6,410 nucleotides of DNA from Streptomyces griseus (GTDB lineage: Bacteria; Bacteroidota; Bacteroidia; Chitinophagales; Chitinophagaceae). The position numbers were made by a program, and so were the translations under genes. Of this stretch, positions 1 through 5,452 are shown piece by piece (the stretch's first letter is position 1; each line of letters opens with the position of its first letter). Under the pieces are notes generated by a model that made no database searches, was not told where the DNA came from, and saw nothing but the letters and a program-made list of their open reading frames with translations. The stretch covers positions 1-6,410 of the forward strand of contig CALPIT020000149.1 in assembly GCA_943323705.2 (NCBI GenBank), given 5' to 3'.

Positions 1-291
1 GATTCCAGGACTTCTGATGCCTTAGCCATTGCCGTTAGATTTGGATGTCCGATTTATACATATGAAAATATTCTTGTTCAAGCAGGCGTTTTGATGGATG
101 ATGAAAATAAAAAAGTTGGTGCTCCTGCGTCCGGACCTGCTTCAGTAACTACAGAAACTGGCGGTCCTGATAATTTGAAAACAATGAGTACCAAAGACCT
201 CAACAGCATGCTTAATGATGTTCTTGATCAAGAAGATTATATCAAAGCGATTGCCATACGTGATGAATTAAAAAGCAGAAACGAGAAATAA
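1..291 (+). CDS. Bifunctional nuclease (BFN/DUF151) family protein with C-terminal UVR motif, 5' part missing
   Basis: The reading frame is open from the first base and ends at TAA 289-291, leaving 96 visible residues. The first 29 or so (beginning DSRTSDALAIAVRFGCPIY, then a YENILVQAG stretch) match the end of the BFN domain, where a D-x-R-x-S-D-A-[IL]-A segment is followed by a hydrophobic strand and a short helix. A Gly/Pro/Ala/Thr-rich linker follows (about 38-60), then a segment from about 62 to 96 (STKDLNSMLNDVLDQEDY and on to the end) resembling a UvrB/UvrC (UVR) helical-hairpin motif. BFN with a UVR tail is a common bacterial arrangement. Nuclease activity has been reported for some members, but the cellular role of bacterial ones is poorly defined. 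The start and most of the BFN domain lie upstream of the window. ispE follows after 33 bases on the same strand, so co-transcription is possible. The ATG at 91 is internal to the domain protein and is not its start. Confidence 0.85.
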   Translation, partial: DSRTSDALAIAVRFGCPIYTYENILVQAGVLMDDENKKVGAPASGPASVTTETGGPDNLKTMSTKDLNSMLNDVLDQEDYIKAIAIRDELKSRNEK

Positions 292-324
292 TGAAACTTT
301 CTCACTACTGATAAAATCATCTCC

Positions 325-1140
325 ATGGTCGCCTTTCCCAATGCCAAAATTAATTTAGGTTTATACATTACAGGAAAAAGACCTGATGGCTACCATAATC
401 TTGAAACGGTATTCTTTCCTATTGCTTTAAAAGATGTTCTTGAAATCATTGAGTCCAATGAAGATGATCAAGTATCATTCAGTAGCTCTGGGTTAACCGT
501 CAGTGGCAATACTGCAGACAATATTTGCGTTAAAGCGTACCATTTATTAAAAAAAGATTTCCCTTCTCTCCCCCATATCAAAATGCATTTACATAAGGTT
601 ATTCCCATGGGAGCTGGAATGGGCGGTGGTTCTAGCGATGCCGCATTTACTTTGATGATGCTCAATAAGAAATTCAAATTAAAAATACCACAAGAGCAAT
701 TGTTGGAATATGCATTGACATTAGGAAGCGATTGTCCTTTCTTTATCATCAACAAACCATGTTTGGCAAAAAGCCGAGGCGAACAATTAACAGCAATTCC
801 TTTATCATTAGCTGCTTTTCATATTCTCATCGTCAACCCAGGTATTCATGTAAATACGGCTATGGCTTTCCGTGAGTTAAAGATGCATTCATCTGCAACA
901 AATCTTGAAACTGAAATTTTAAAACCGATAAATGATTGGAAGACTAATATCCAGAATGATTTCGAAGTCAATGTAGGCGATGCCCATCCTGAAATTTTAG
1001 CCATCAAACAAAAGCTTTACGATTCAGGCGCTATCTATTCAAGCATGTCTGGAAGTGGTAGTACCGTATTTGGCATCTTTGACAATAAAATCAATATAGA
1101 AAATATTTTTCCTGTCTCTTACTTTTACAAATGGGTTTAA
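325..1140 (+). CDS. ispE: 4-diphosphocytidyl-2-C-methyl-D-erythritol kinase (IspE)
   Basis: This cytoplasmic enzyme phosphorylates the 2-hydroxyl of CDP-methylerythritol with ATP, the fourth step of the MEP (non-mevalonate) pathway to isopentenyl diphosphate. The 271-residue product is slightly shorter than E. coli IspE (283). It shows the family's landmarks in order: the N-terminal PNAKINLGL strand with the active-site lysine (Lys8), the RPDGYHNLETVF segment (19-30), the GHMP-kinase glycine loop PMGAGMGGGSSDAA (94-107) that binds ATP phosphates, LGSDCPFF (133-140) with the probable catalytic base Asp136, and the C-terminal glycine loop SMSGSGSTVFG (240-250). The ATG at 325 is chosen because it places AKINL at the usual distance from the N-terminus. 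No Shine-Dalgarno sequence is visible. The protein looks complete and functional, with all key motifs intact. Its presence indicates that the organism makes isoprenoids by the MEP route, as is common in Bacteroidota. Confidence 0.97.
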   Translation: MVAFPNAKINLGLYITGKRPDGYHNLETVFFPIALKDVLEIIESNEDDQVSFSSSGLTVSGNTADNICVKAYHLLKKDFPSLPHIKMHLHKVIPMGAGMGGGSSDAAFTLMMLNKKFKLKIPQEQLLEYALTLGSDCPFFIINKPCLAKSRGEQLTAIPLSLAAFHILIVNPGIHVNTAMAFRELKMHSSATNLETEILKPINDWKTNIQNDFEVNVGDAHPEILAIKQKLYDSGAIYSSMSGSGSTVFGIFDNKINIENIFPVSYFYKWV

Positions 1141-1232
1141 CTCATTACCTTCGTTTTGTAAATGAAAATCTCATACATACATATTCTTTCTGCTAATCTC
1201 GATTTACTTAATCATTGAGGACGGGTACTTTC

Positions 1233-1287
1233 AGCTAGATATAGCTGGATAGGCTAGATATAGCTGGATAAGCTTGATAAGCTGGGA
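1233..1287. repeat. Short tandem array of AGCT-GATA units containing three small dyads
   Basis: The spacer between ispE and rocD contains an 18-base direct repeat (GCTAGATATAGCTGGATA at 1234-1251 and 1253-1270, period 19) followed by a diverged third unit to 1287. It can also be read as six 8-10-base units of the form AGCT-[A/G/T]-GATA. Three inverted repeats fall inside it: AGCTA-GATA-TAGCT (1233-1246), GCTA-GATA-TAGC (1253-1264) and AGCTT-GAT-AAGCT (1271-1283). Their centres are about 19 bases apart, and the third keeps its symmetry with changed bases. This could be a binding site for a dimeric regulator or merely a simple-sequence repeat; the sequence alone does not decide. Confidence 0.7.
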
Positions 1288-1313
1288 CATTCCCGAATCA
1301 TCATTTCCCTTTC

Positions 1314-1348
1314 AATTTTTACTTTTTAATTTTTACTTTTTAATTTTT
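1314..1348. repeat. 14-base T-rich tandem repeat, 2.5 copies, just upstream of rocD
   Basis: The unit AATTTTTACTTTTT occurs exactly at 1314-1327 and 1328-1341, with a half unit at 1342-1348, ending five bases before the rocD start codon. Such low-complexity A/T repeats recur between genes in Bacteroidota. Because it covers the likely 5' untranslated region, a change in copy number could alter rocD expression, but that is inference. Confidence 0.8.
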
Positions 1349-1353
1349 CAACT

Positions 1354-2589
1354 ATGCATACTTCAACAATGGTATCTGCCAATACCCAACATTTTCTTGA
1401 TCTTGAAGAAAAATACGGAGCTCACAATTATCATCCTTTACCTGTAGTTTTAAAAAAAGGATCAGGTGTTTTTCTATGGGATGTAGACGATAAAAAATAC
1501 TACGATTTTTTGAGTGGCTACTCTGCTGTAAACCAAGGGCATTGTCATCCAAAAATTGTTGCTACTTTAAAAGAACAAGCCGAAATATTAACGCTGACTT
1601 CCAGAGCATTTCACAATAACTTATTGGGTGAGTATGAAAAATACATCACTGAATATTTTGGATATGATAAAGTATTGCCGATGAATACTGGTGTTGAAGG
1701 TGGAGAAACAGCGATTAAGTTAGCAAGAAGATGGGGCTATACCGTAAAAGGTATTGAAACCAATCAAGCGAAAATCATTTTTGCTGAAGGTAATTTCTGG
1801 GGAAGAACGATGGCGGCAATATCCTCTTCTACCGACCCAAGCAGCTACAAAGATTTCGGACCTTTTATGCCCGGATTTGAAATTGTAGCATACAATGATT
1901 TAGCTGCATTAGAAATCGCATTACAAGATAAAAATGTGGCCGCATTTATGTTTGAGCCGATTCAAGGAGAGGCTGGCGTTGTATTACCAGATGATGGCTA
2001 CATAAGTGGCGTAAGAAAATTATGTTCGCAATACAATGTGTTGATGATTGCAGATGAAATTCAAACAGGTTTGGCAAGAACTGGAAAAATGCTGGCCTGT
2101 GACCATGAAAATGCTAAGCCCGATATATTGATTTTAGGAAAAGCATTGAGCGGCGGTACGATGCCAGTTAGTGCGGTGTTGGCAAATAATGAAATCATGA
2201 TGACCATCAAACCAGGTGAACATGGCAGTACATACGGAGGAAATCCTTTAGCCTGTAAAGTAGCTATTGCAGCGCTTCAAGTTTTGAAAGATGAAAACAT
2301 GGCAGAAAATGCTGATAAAATGGGCATTATTTTCAGAAAAGCTTTAGCAGATTTACAATCACCATACATTTCGGTTATCCGTGGCCGTGGGTTATTAAAT
2401 GCCATTGTTATCAAACATGAAAATCCCGATGCAGCCTGGGATTTATGTTTAACATTAAAAGAAAATGGATTACTGGCAAAGCCTACTCATGGAGATAAAA
2501 TCAGATTTGCCCCGCCACTATGCATCACCGAAAGTGAAATTTTGGATTGCGTAAAAATCATTGAGAAAAGTCTCGACTGTTTAAAATAA
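1354..2589 (+). CDS. rocD: Ornithine aminotransferase (ornithine-oxo-acid transaminase)
   Basis: This PLP enzyme transfers the delta-amino group of ornithine to 2-oxoglutarate, giving glutamate-5-semialdehyde and glutamate. It links arginine/ornithine catabolism with proline and glutamate metabolism in the cytoplasm. The 411 residues form a full class-III aminotransferase. The key residues align with human OAT at a constant offset of 29: Tyr26 (human 55), Tyr56 (85), Arg151 in NFWGRT (180), Glu206 in EPIQGEAG (235), Asp234 in IADEIQTG (263) and the PLP lysine Lys263 in LGKALSGG (292). NTGVEGGETA (111-120) is the phosphate-binding loop and GSTYGGNP (291-298) completes the site. Tyr56 and Arg151 favour ornithine over N-acetylornithine as substrate. 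The start is taken at ATG 1354; a second in-frame ATG at 1369 (Met6) is also possible. No Shine-Dalgarno sequence is visible. The transporter gene begins six bases after the stop. Confidence 0.95.
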   Translation: MHTSTMVSANTQHFLDLEEKYGAHNYHPLPVVLKKGSGVFLWDVDDKKYYDFLSGYSAVNQGHCHPKIVATLKEQAEILTLTSRAFHNNLLGEYEKYITEYFGYDKVLPMNTGVEGGETAIKLARRWGYTVKGIETNQAKIIFAEGNFWGRTMAAISSSTDPSSYKDFGPFMPGFEIVAYNDLAALEIALQDKNVAAFMFEPIQGEAGVVLPDDGYISGVRKLCSQYNVLMIADEIQTGLARTGKMLACDHENAKPDILILGKALSGGTMPVSAVLANNEIMMTIKPGEHGSTYGGNPLACKVAIAALQVLKDENMAENADKMGIIFRKALADLQSPYISVIRGRGLLNAIVIKHENPDAAWDLCLTLKENGLLAKPTHGDKIRFAPPLCITESEILDCVKIIEKSLDCLK

Positions 2590-2595
2590 AAAGTT

Positions 2596-3303
2596 ATGGA
2601 TACCCATTTGCATCATGATCATATTGAAAGTCATTTAAAAAGTTCTGCTTTATTGACGGACATTGTTATTGGCATGAGCGATGGCCTAACGGTTCCTTTT
2701 GCCTTAGCGGCAGGACTGAGTGGTGCCGTAGATAACAGCAATATCATCATCATTGCCGGAATTGCAGAAATTGCTGCTGGTAGCATCGCTATGGGATTGG
2801 GTGGCTATCTCGCGGGAAAAACAGAACAAGACCATTATAACAGCGAAATAAAAAGAGAATATGATGAAATTGAAAATTTAAGACATCGTGAAATTGAAGA
2901 AACAAAAGAGTTTTTTGCTAATATCGGGTTGAGTGAAGAATTACAGGAAAAAGCAACAGAAGAAATTTCAAGAGACAAAGACAGGTGGGTGAACTTTATG
3001 ATGAAATATGAGTTGGGCTTAGAAAAGCCTGATCCGAAAAGAGCTACTAAAAGCGCGCTCAATATTGGCTTGTCTTACATAGCAGGTGGTGTGATTCCAT
3101 TGAGTCCTTATTTTTTCATCAGTGATTCAAATTCAGCTTTAGAATATTCTGTTGTTGCTACATTAATTTGTTTGTTTGTTTTTGGATATTTCAAAAGTAA
3201 AATCACCGGTATCAATCCTTGGAAAGGAGCGATCAGAGTAATGCTAATCGGAGCAATGGCTGCAGGCGCGGCGTTTGGGGTGGCGAAGTTGATTGGAGGA
3301 TGA
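2596..3303 (+). CDS. VIT/CCC1-family transporter (probable Fe2+/Mn2+ export)
   Basis: This is a 235-residue integral membrane protein of the VIT1/CCC1 (DUF125) family. Characterised eukaryotic members move Fe2+ (and Mn2+) out of the cytosol by proton exchange and work as homodimers. TM1 is about 20-45 and contains IVIGMSDGLTVPFALAAG. TM2 is about 50-75 and contains EIAAGSIAMGLGGYLAGKTE, the typical family signature. A Glu-rich cytoplasmic helical region follows (about 77-147), corresponding to the metal-binding domain of VIT1. Three further membrane segments lie at about 164-184, 187-204 and 212-233. The N-terminus is histidine-rich (His4, 6, 7, 9 and 13), which may help metal binding. The gene starts six bases after rocD, so it is probably translated from the same message, although no functional link between the two is evident. 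The exact metal cannot be told from sequence. Confidence 0.9.
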   Translation: MDTHLHHDHIESHLKSSALLTDIVIGMSDGLTVPFALAAGLSGAVDNSNIIIIAGIAEIAAGSIAMGLGGYLAGKTEQDHYNSEIKREYDEIENLRHREIEETKEFFANIGLSEELQEKATEEISRDKDRWVNFMMKYELGLEKPDPKRATKSALNIGLSYIAGGVIPLSPYFFISDSNSALEYSVVATLICLFVFGYFKSKITGINPWKGAIRVMLIGAMAAGAAFGVAKLIGG

Positions 3304-3311
3304 GGAGAGAA

Positions 3312-3348
3312 AATGTAAAATATTGAATGTAAAATAATAAATGTAAAA
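3312..3348. repeat. Three copies of AATGTAAAA at 14-base spacing
   Basis: The nonamer AATGTAAAA lies at 3312-3320, 3326-3334 and 3340-3348, each starting 14 bases after the last. The array directly abuts the first 60-base hairpin element. Its period equals that of the T-rich repeat upstream of rocD, but the unit differs. It is probably simple-sequence DNA. Confidence 0.7.
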
Positions 3349-3408
3349 GTGGTAGCCCCCTAAATCCCCCGAAGGGGGAATTGACATTACGAAAATAAAA
3401 TAATCATT
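3349..3408 (+). repeat. Intergenic hairpin element, copy 1
   Basis: A 60-base element beginning GTGGTAGCCCCCTAAAT and ending TAATCATT. It contains a hairpin with stem CCCCC (3366-3370) and GGGGG (3374-3378) around a GAA loop. The stem extends by one T-A pair and, beyond an A-A mismatch, by two A-T pairs. It is identical over all 60 bases to copy 2. GC-rich palindromic elements of this appearance are typical non-coding repeats; no coding capacity is seen. Confidence 0.9.
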
Positions 3409-3456
3409 TTCTCAAGTAAGAAAAGTCAAAATTAAAAATTAAAAAATCAAAAAAAG

Positions 3457-3474
3457 CAATTCGTGAATTCGTGG
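3457..3474 (+). repeat. ATTCGTG double motif, copy A
   Basis: The 18-mer CAATTCGTGAATTCGTGG is itself an imperfect doubling of ATTCGTG and leads directly into hairpin element copy 2. It recurs exactly at 3571-3588, and a single ATTCGTGG is at 3669-3676. It appears to be the left edge of the repeating module. Confidence 0.8.
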
Positions 3475-3530
3475 TAGCCCCCTAAATCCCCCGAAGGGGG
3501 AATTGACATTACGAAAATAAAATAATCATT
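3471..3530 (+). repeat. Intergenic hairpin element, copy 2
   Basis: This is an exact 60-base copy of the element starting at 3349, offset by 122 bases, with stem CCCCC (3488-3492) and GGGGG (3496-3500) around GAA. The following A-rich sequence (AAAAGTCAAA and similar) is related to, but not identical with, the sequence after copy 1. The repeat therefore extends loosely beyond the 60 exact bases. Confidence 0.9.
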
Positions 3531-3570
3531 CTCACATTTAGGAAAAGTCAAAAGTCAAAATTCAAAAAAA

Positions 3571-3588
3571 CAATTCGTGAATTCGTGG
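3571..3588 (+). repeat. ATTCGTG double motif, copy B
   Basis: Exact second copy of the 18-mer at 3457-3474. Here it leads into the diverged third hairpin unit at 3585, in the same relative position as copy A before copy 2. This supports a repeating module of about 114-122 bases. Confidence 0.8.
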
Positions 3589-3632
3589 CTATCTAAAAAA
3601 TTTCCGAAGGAAAATCATAAAATATAATCATT
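3585..3632 (+). repeat. Diverged third hairpin unit with changed but still paired stem
   Basis: The unit starts GTGG, ends AATCATT like copies 1 and 2, and follows the ATTCGTG motif at the same phase. Its stem is TTTCC (3601-3605) and GGAAA (3609-3613) around the same GAA loop. Three of five stem pairs have therefore changed from C-G to T-A on both arms. The remainder is diverged and about 12 bases shorter. The homology is judged from position, flanks and loop. Confidence 0.6.
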
Positions 3633-3695
3633 GCGACTTAGCCTCATTGCGAGCTTTGCGTGAAACCCATTCGTGGCAATACCAACAAAACACAA

Positions 3696-3727
3696 TCAAC
3701 TTCCCCCTTGGGGGACTGAGGGGGCTA
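3696..3727 (-). repeat. Inverted copy of the hairpin core, overlapping the 3' end of the methyltransferase gene
   Basis: Read on the minus strand, these 32 bases match the 32-base core TAGCCCCCTAAAT...GGGGGAATTGA of copies 1 and 2, with two substitutions, one deleted loop base and one inserted base. The stem CCCCC/GGGGG (3703-3707 and 3710-3714) is intact. The copy encodes the last nine residues and the TGA stop of the methyltransferase. Confidence 0.8.
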
Positions 3728-4307
3728 ATATCACAAACAACTCACTCCCCTGTCTAGGTGTAACAGAATTGTAACATTGACTCATCGTTTTAATTTCAAA
3801 CTTCGAAGAAAATAATTTTCTGTACTCAGCTTCATTGCCGCCAAATGGTGGGCTTGATGGAAATTCCCTATCAAATAATACCCCTACTAATTTCCCATTG
3901 GGTTTTAATAAACGATAAATCTTATCTCTGTATTTTTCTCTGTTTTCTGGTTTGAAAGAACAAAAAAAAGTCTGTTCCAATATCAAATCAAATTGCCCTT
4001 TCAAATTAAAAAAATCATCACAAATGATATGAATTGACTTTCCGATTTCGTTCACAAACTTTCGTTTAAGCTGATCAGTTAGTATTGGCGAAATATCTAC
4101 TAAAGTAATATTTGTAAACCCTTTTTGAAGTAAATAAGCTGCTTCGTAGGCATTGCCGCAACCCGGAATCAGGATAGAAATATTTTTATTGGGCAGTTGA
4201 TCAATATAAGCCTGTAATGGTGGCGATACCGCTCCCAAATCCCAACCGGTTGATTCTGATGTATATCTTTGGCTCCAGTATTTTTCATCAAGTGATTCGG
4301 CATTCAT
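3696..4307 (-). CDS. SAM-dependent methyltransferase, TPMT/thiol methyltransferase family
   Basis: The 203-residue product has a class-I methyltransferase fold of the thiopurine/thiol S-methyltransferase family. Visible landmarks are YWSQRYTSESTGWDLGAVSPP (10-30, an N-terminal signature), motif I ILIPGCGNAYEA (45-56) for SAM binding, the acidic Asp71 after the second strand, CDDFF (96-100), and EQTFFCSFKPENREKY (111-126), the family's substrate-side segment. Relatives methylate thiols, halide or thiocyanate ions, or metalloids; the substrate here is unknown. The start is set at ATG 4307, one base after the CDF stop (TGA-T-ATG). The frame stays open upstream to 4472, but that stretch lies inside the CDF gene and lacks family sequence. 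The tight spacing suggests translational coupling with the transporter. The final residues APSVPQGGS come from an intergenic repeat and are probably not part of the ancestral domain. Confidence 0.88.
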   Translation of the reverse strand: MNAESLDEKYWSQRYTSESTGWDLGAVSPPLQAYIDQLPNKNISILIPGCGNAYEAAYLLQKGFTNITLVDISPILTDQLKRKFVNEIGKSIHIICDDFFNLKGQFDLILEQTFFCSFKPENREKYRDKIYRLLKPNGKLVGVLFDREFPSSPPFGGNEAEYRKLFSSKFEIKTMSQCYNSVTPRQGSELFVILAPSVPQGGS

Positions 4308-4308
4308 A

Positions 4309-5295
4309 TCAATCGAGCTGGTGTTTTCTGTTAGAAGAAATGTTTTCCATTGTCCATATAATCCTTTTCTGAAAATTATGTTTCCTTTCTTTACAATCAG
4401 ATTTTTCACACAATGCACAAGAGAAATCGAGGCACCCATCGGAATGGACAAACAACTCCACAGAATCACCAAAATGCTGCTTTACAAGTTTTGATAAACG
4501 ATCTACTTCATCATGTGCCTGATGTACATTGAAATACCAGGGCACAGTAAGGTGACAATCCAAATGTATCATGGCTCCATATTTAATAATGCGGAGGTTA
4601 TGCAAATCAACCCAATTGGGGTTTCTGTTTTCATTTAAAAAAACAACCATTTTATTCAACAGCTCCATATCTGCTTCATCCATGATTCCGGCAATAGAAC
4701 TTCTGACTATTTTATAGCCGGTGTAAAAAATCACCAAAGCAAAGATGATGGCAACAGCACTATCTATCCAAGAAATGCATGTTACAAAAAGCAATACCAA
4801 ACCGATGATGATTCCTATGGTAGTATAAGTATCCGCTATCAAATGTTTACCGCTAGCAATCAGCGCCAGTGAATTGTTTTTCTTTCCGGTTTTAACACAT
4901 ATCAATCCTGCTAAGAGATTAATGATAGCAGTGACGGCCACCAAATAAATACCATAATCCAATTTCTGAATGGAATGTGGCTCGTATAAATTCAATACAG
5001 CTTCTCTAATGATAAAAATCCCGGCAATGCCAATCAATAAGCCTTCAATTGCCGCCGATAAAAATTCAACTTTACCATGACCATATGGATGATCCTGGTC
5101 TTTGGGTTTTCCTGAAACATATAAGCTATATAAGCCAATGAAACCAGCCACCACGTTTACAATACTTTCCAACGCATCGGTAAGAATAGCCACAGAATGC
5201 GTCAAATACCAAGCAAATAGCTTTATCGTAAACAAAGCGACCGAAATCACCGCAATGTATTTTTGGATTTTAAAATTTTGAGTGGCTCTGTTCAA
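4309..5295 (-). CDS. Cation diffusion facilitator (CDF) family metal transporter with Cys-rich tail
   Basis: This is a 328-residue inner-membrane transporter of the CDF family, which usually exports Zn2+, Fe2+, Mn2+ or similar ions by proton exchange as a dimer. Six membrane segments span about 12-205. DHPYGHGKVEF (68-78) is the conserved loop after TM2, and His151-x3-Asp155 (HLIAD) in TM5 is half of transport site A. The TM2 half is Glu43-x3-Asn47 (in TDALESIVN) where YiiP has Asp-x3-Asp and ZnT proteins have His-x3-Asp. The cytoplasmic C-terminal domain (about 206-287) is followed by a cysteine cluster, Cys288, Cys293, Cys296 and Cys301, near His284 and His306, then a basic tail. No in-frame ATG exists before the first membrane segment; TTG 5295 is the best start, with a stop three codons upstream. 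Metal specificity is unknown. The methyltransferase gene follows after one base. Confidence 0.92.
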   Translation of the reverse strand: MNRATQNFKIQKYIAVISVALFTIKLFAWYLTHSVAILTDALESIVNVVAGFIGLYSLYVSGKPKDQDHPYGHGKVEFLSAAIEGLLIGIAGIFIIREAVLNLYEPHSIQKLDYGIYLVAVTAIINLLAGLICVKTGKKNNSLALIASGKHLIADTYTTIGIIIGLVLLFVTCISWIDSAVAIIFALVIFYTGYKIVRSSIAGIMDEADMELLNKMVVFLNENRNPNWVDLHNLRIIKYGAMIHLDCHLTVPWYFNVHQAHDEVDRLSKLVKQHFGDSVELFVHSDGCLDFSCALCEKSDCKERKHNFQKRIIWTMENISSNRKHQLD

Positions 5296-5427
5296 AATTA
5301 TTTATTGAATTGTTGAAAAAGGTAGCAGAATTAAGGTTTTTTTCTGATAATGATAAAGATACTTATAACTTTAAAAAAGCAGACTAATTTATTTGAATTA
5401 CCCTTTAAATACTAAATCTACAAACCT

Positions 5428-5435
5428 TAATTTTG
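5428..5435 (+). promoter_or_regulatory. Probable Bacteroidota-type -7 box for the acyl-CoA dehydrogenase gene
   Basis: TAATTTTG fits the Bacteroidota sigma-A consensus TAnnTTTG and ends 17 bases before the start codon. A weak -33 candidate is TTTA at 5404-5407, 20 bases upstream of the box; the TTTG at 5392-5395 is too far. The leader would be short, about 10 bases and A-rich. AT-rich DNA produces such matches by chance, so this is a moderate call. Confidence 0.45.
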
Positions 5436-5452
5436 CGACAAATAAAAACGTT

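Larger units (their letters stand above)
3304..3695. other. Repeat-rich spacer between convergent genes, no coding gene seen
   Basis: This 392-base stretch separates the transporter stop from the stop of the convergent methyltransferase gene. It holds no convincing reading frame. It is a mosaic of short A-rich repeats, two identical 60-base hairpin elements, a third diverged element, ATTCGTG motifs, and a stretch around 3629-3660 with CATTGCGA twice plus TTGCG. No classical hairpin-plus-T-run terminator is present. The GC-rich hairpins could nevertheless stop or slow transcription from either side. Confidence 0.8.

Noticed and set aside
291..311. ATG overlapping the stop of the BFN gene (TAATG), a possible small leader peptide before ispE
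   Set aside because: It gives only six codons (MKLSHY), is out of frame with ispE, and has no ribosome-binding sequence.
468..755. Minus-strand open frames opposite ispE, and likewise opposite rocD (1352-1552) and the VIT gene (2835-3062)
   Set aside because: Their products match no family I recognise and lie opposite well-supported genes.
1124..1162. Inverted repeat TTTACAAA / TTTGTAAA as a terminator of ispE
   Set aside because: The arms are AT-rich and 23 bases apart, the left arm is inside the gene, and no T-run follows.
3366..3390. Copy 1 hairpin as a classical intrinsic terminator of the VIT gene
   Set aside because: The stem is strong, but the bases after it (AATTGACATTACG) are not a T-run, so the classical form is not met.
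3349..3640. Evenly spaced repeats as a CRISPR array
   Set aside because: There are only two exact copies, the spacers are A-rich and mutually related, the spacing is 114-122 bases, and no cas gene is nearby.
4308..4472. A 55-residue upstream extension of the methyltransferase frame
   Set aside because: It lies wholly within the CDF coding sequence, shows no family similarity, and the ATG at 4307 gives a normal N-terminus.
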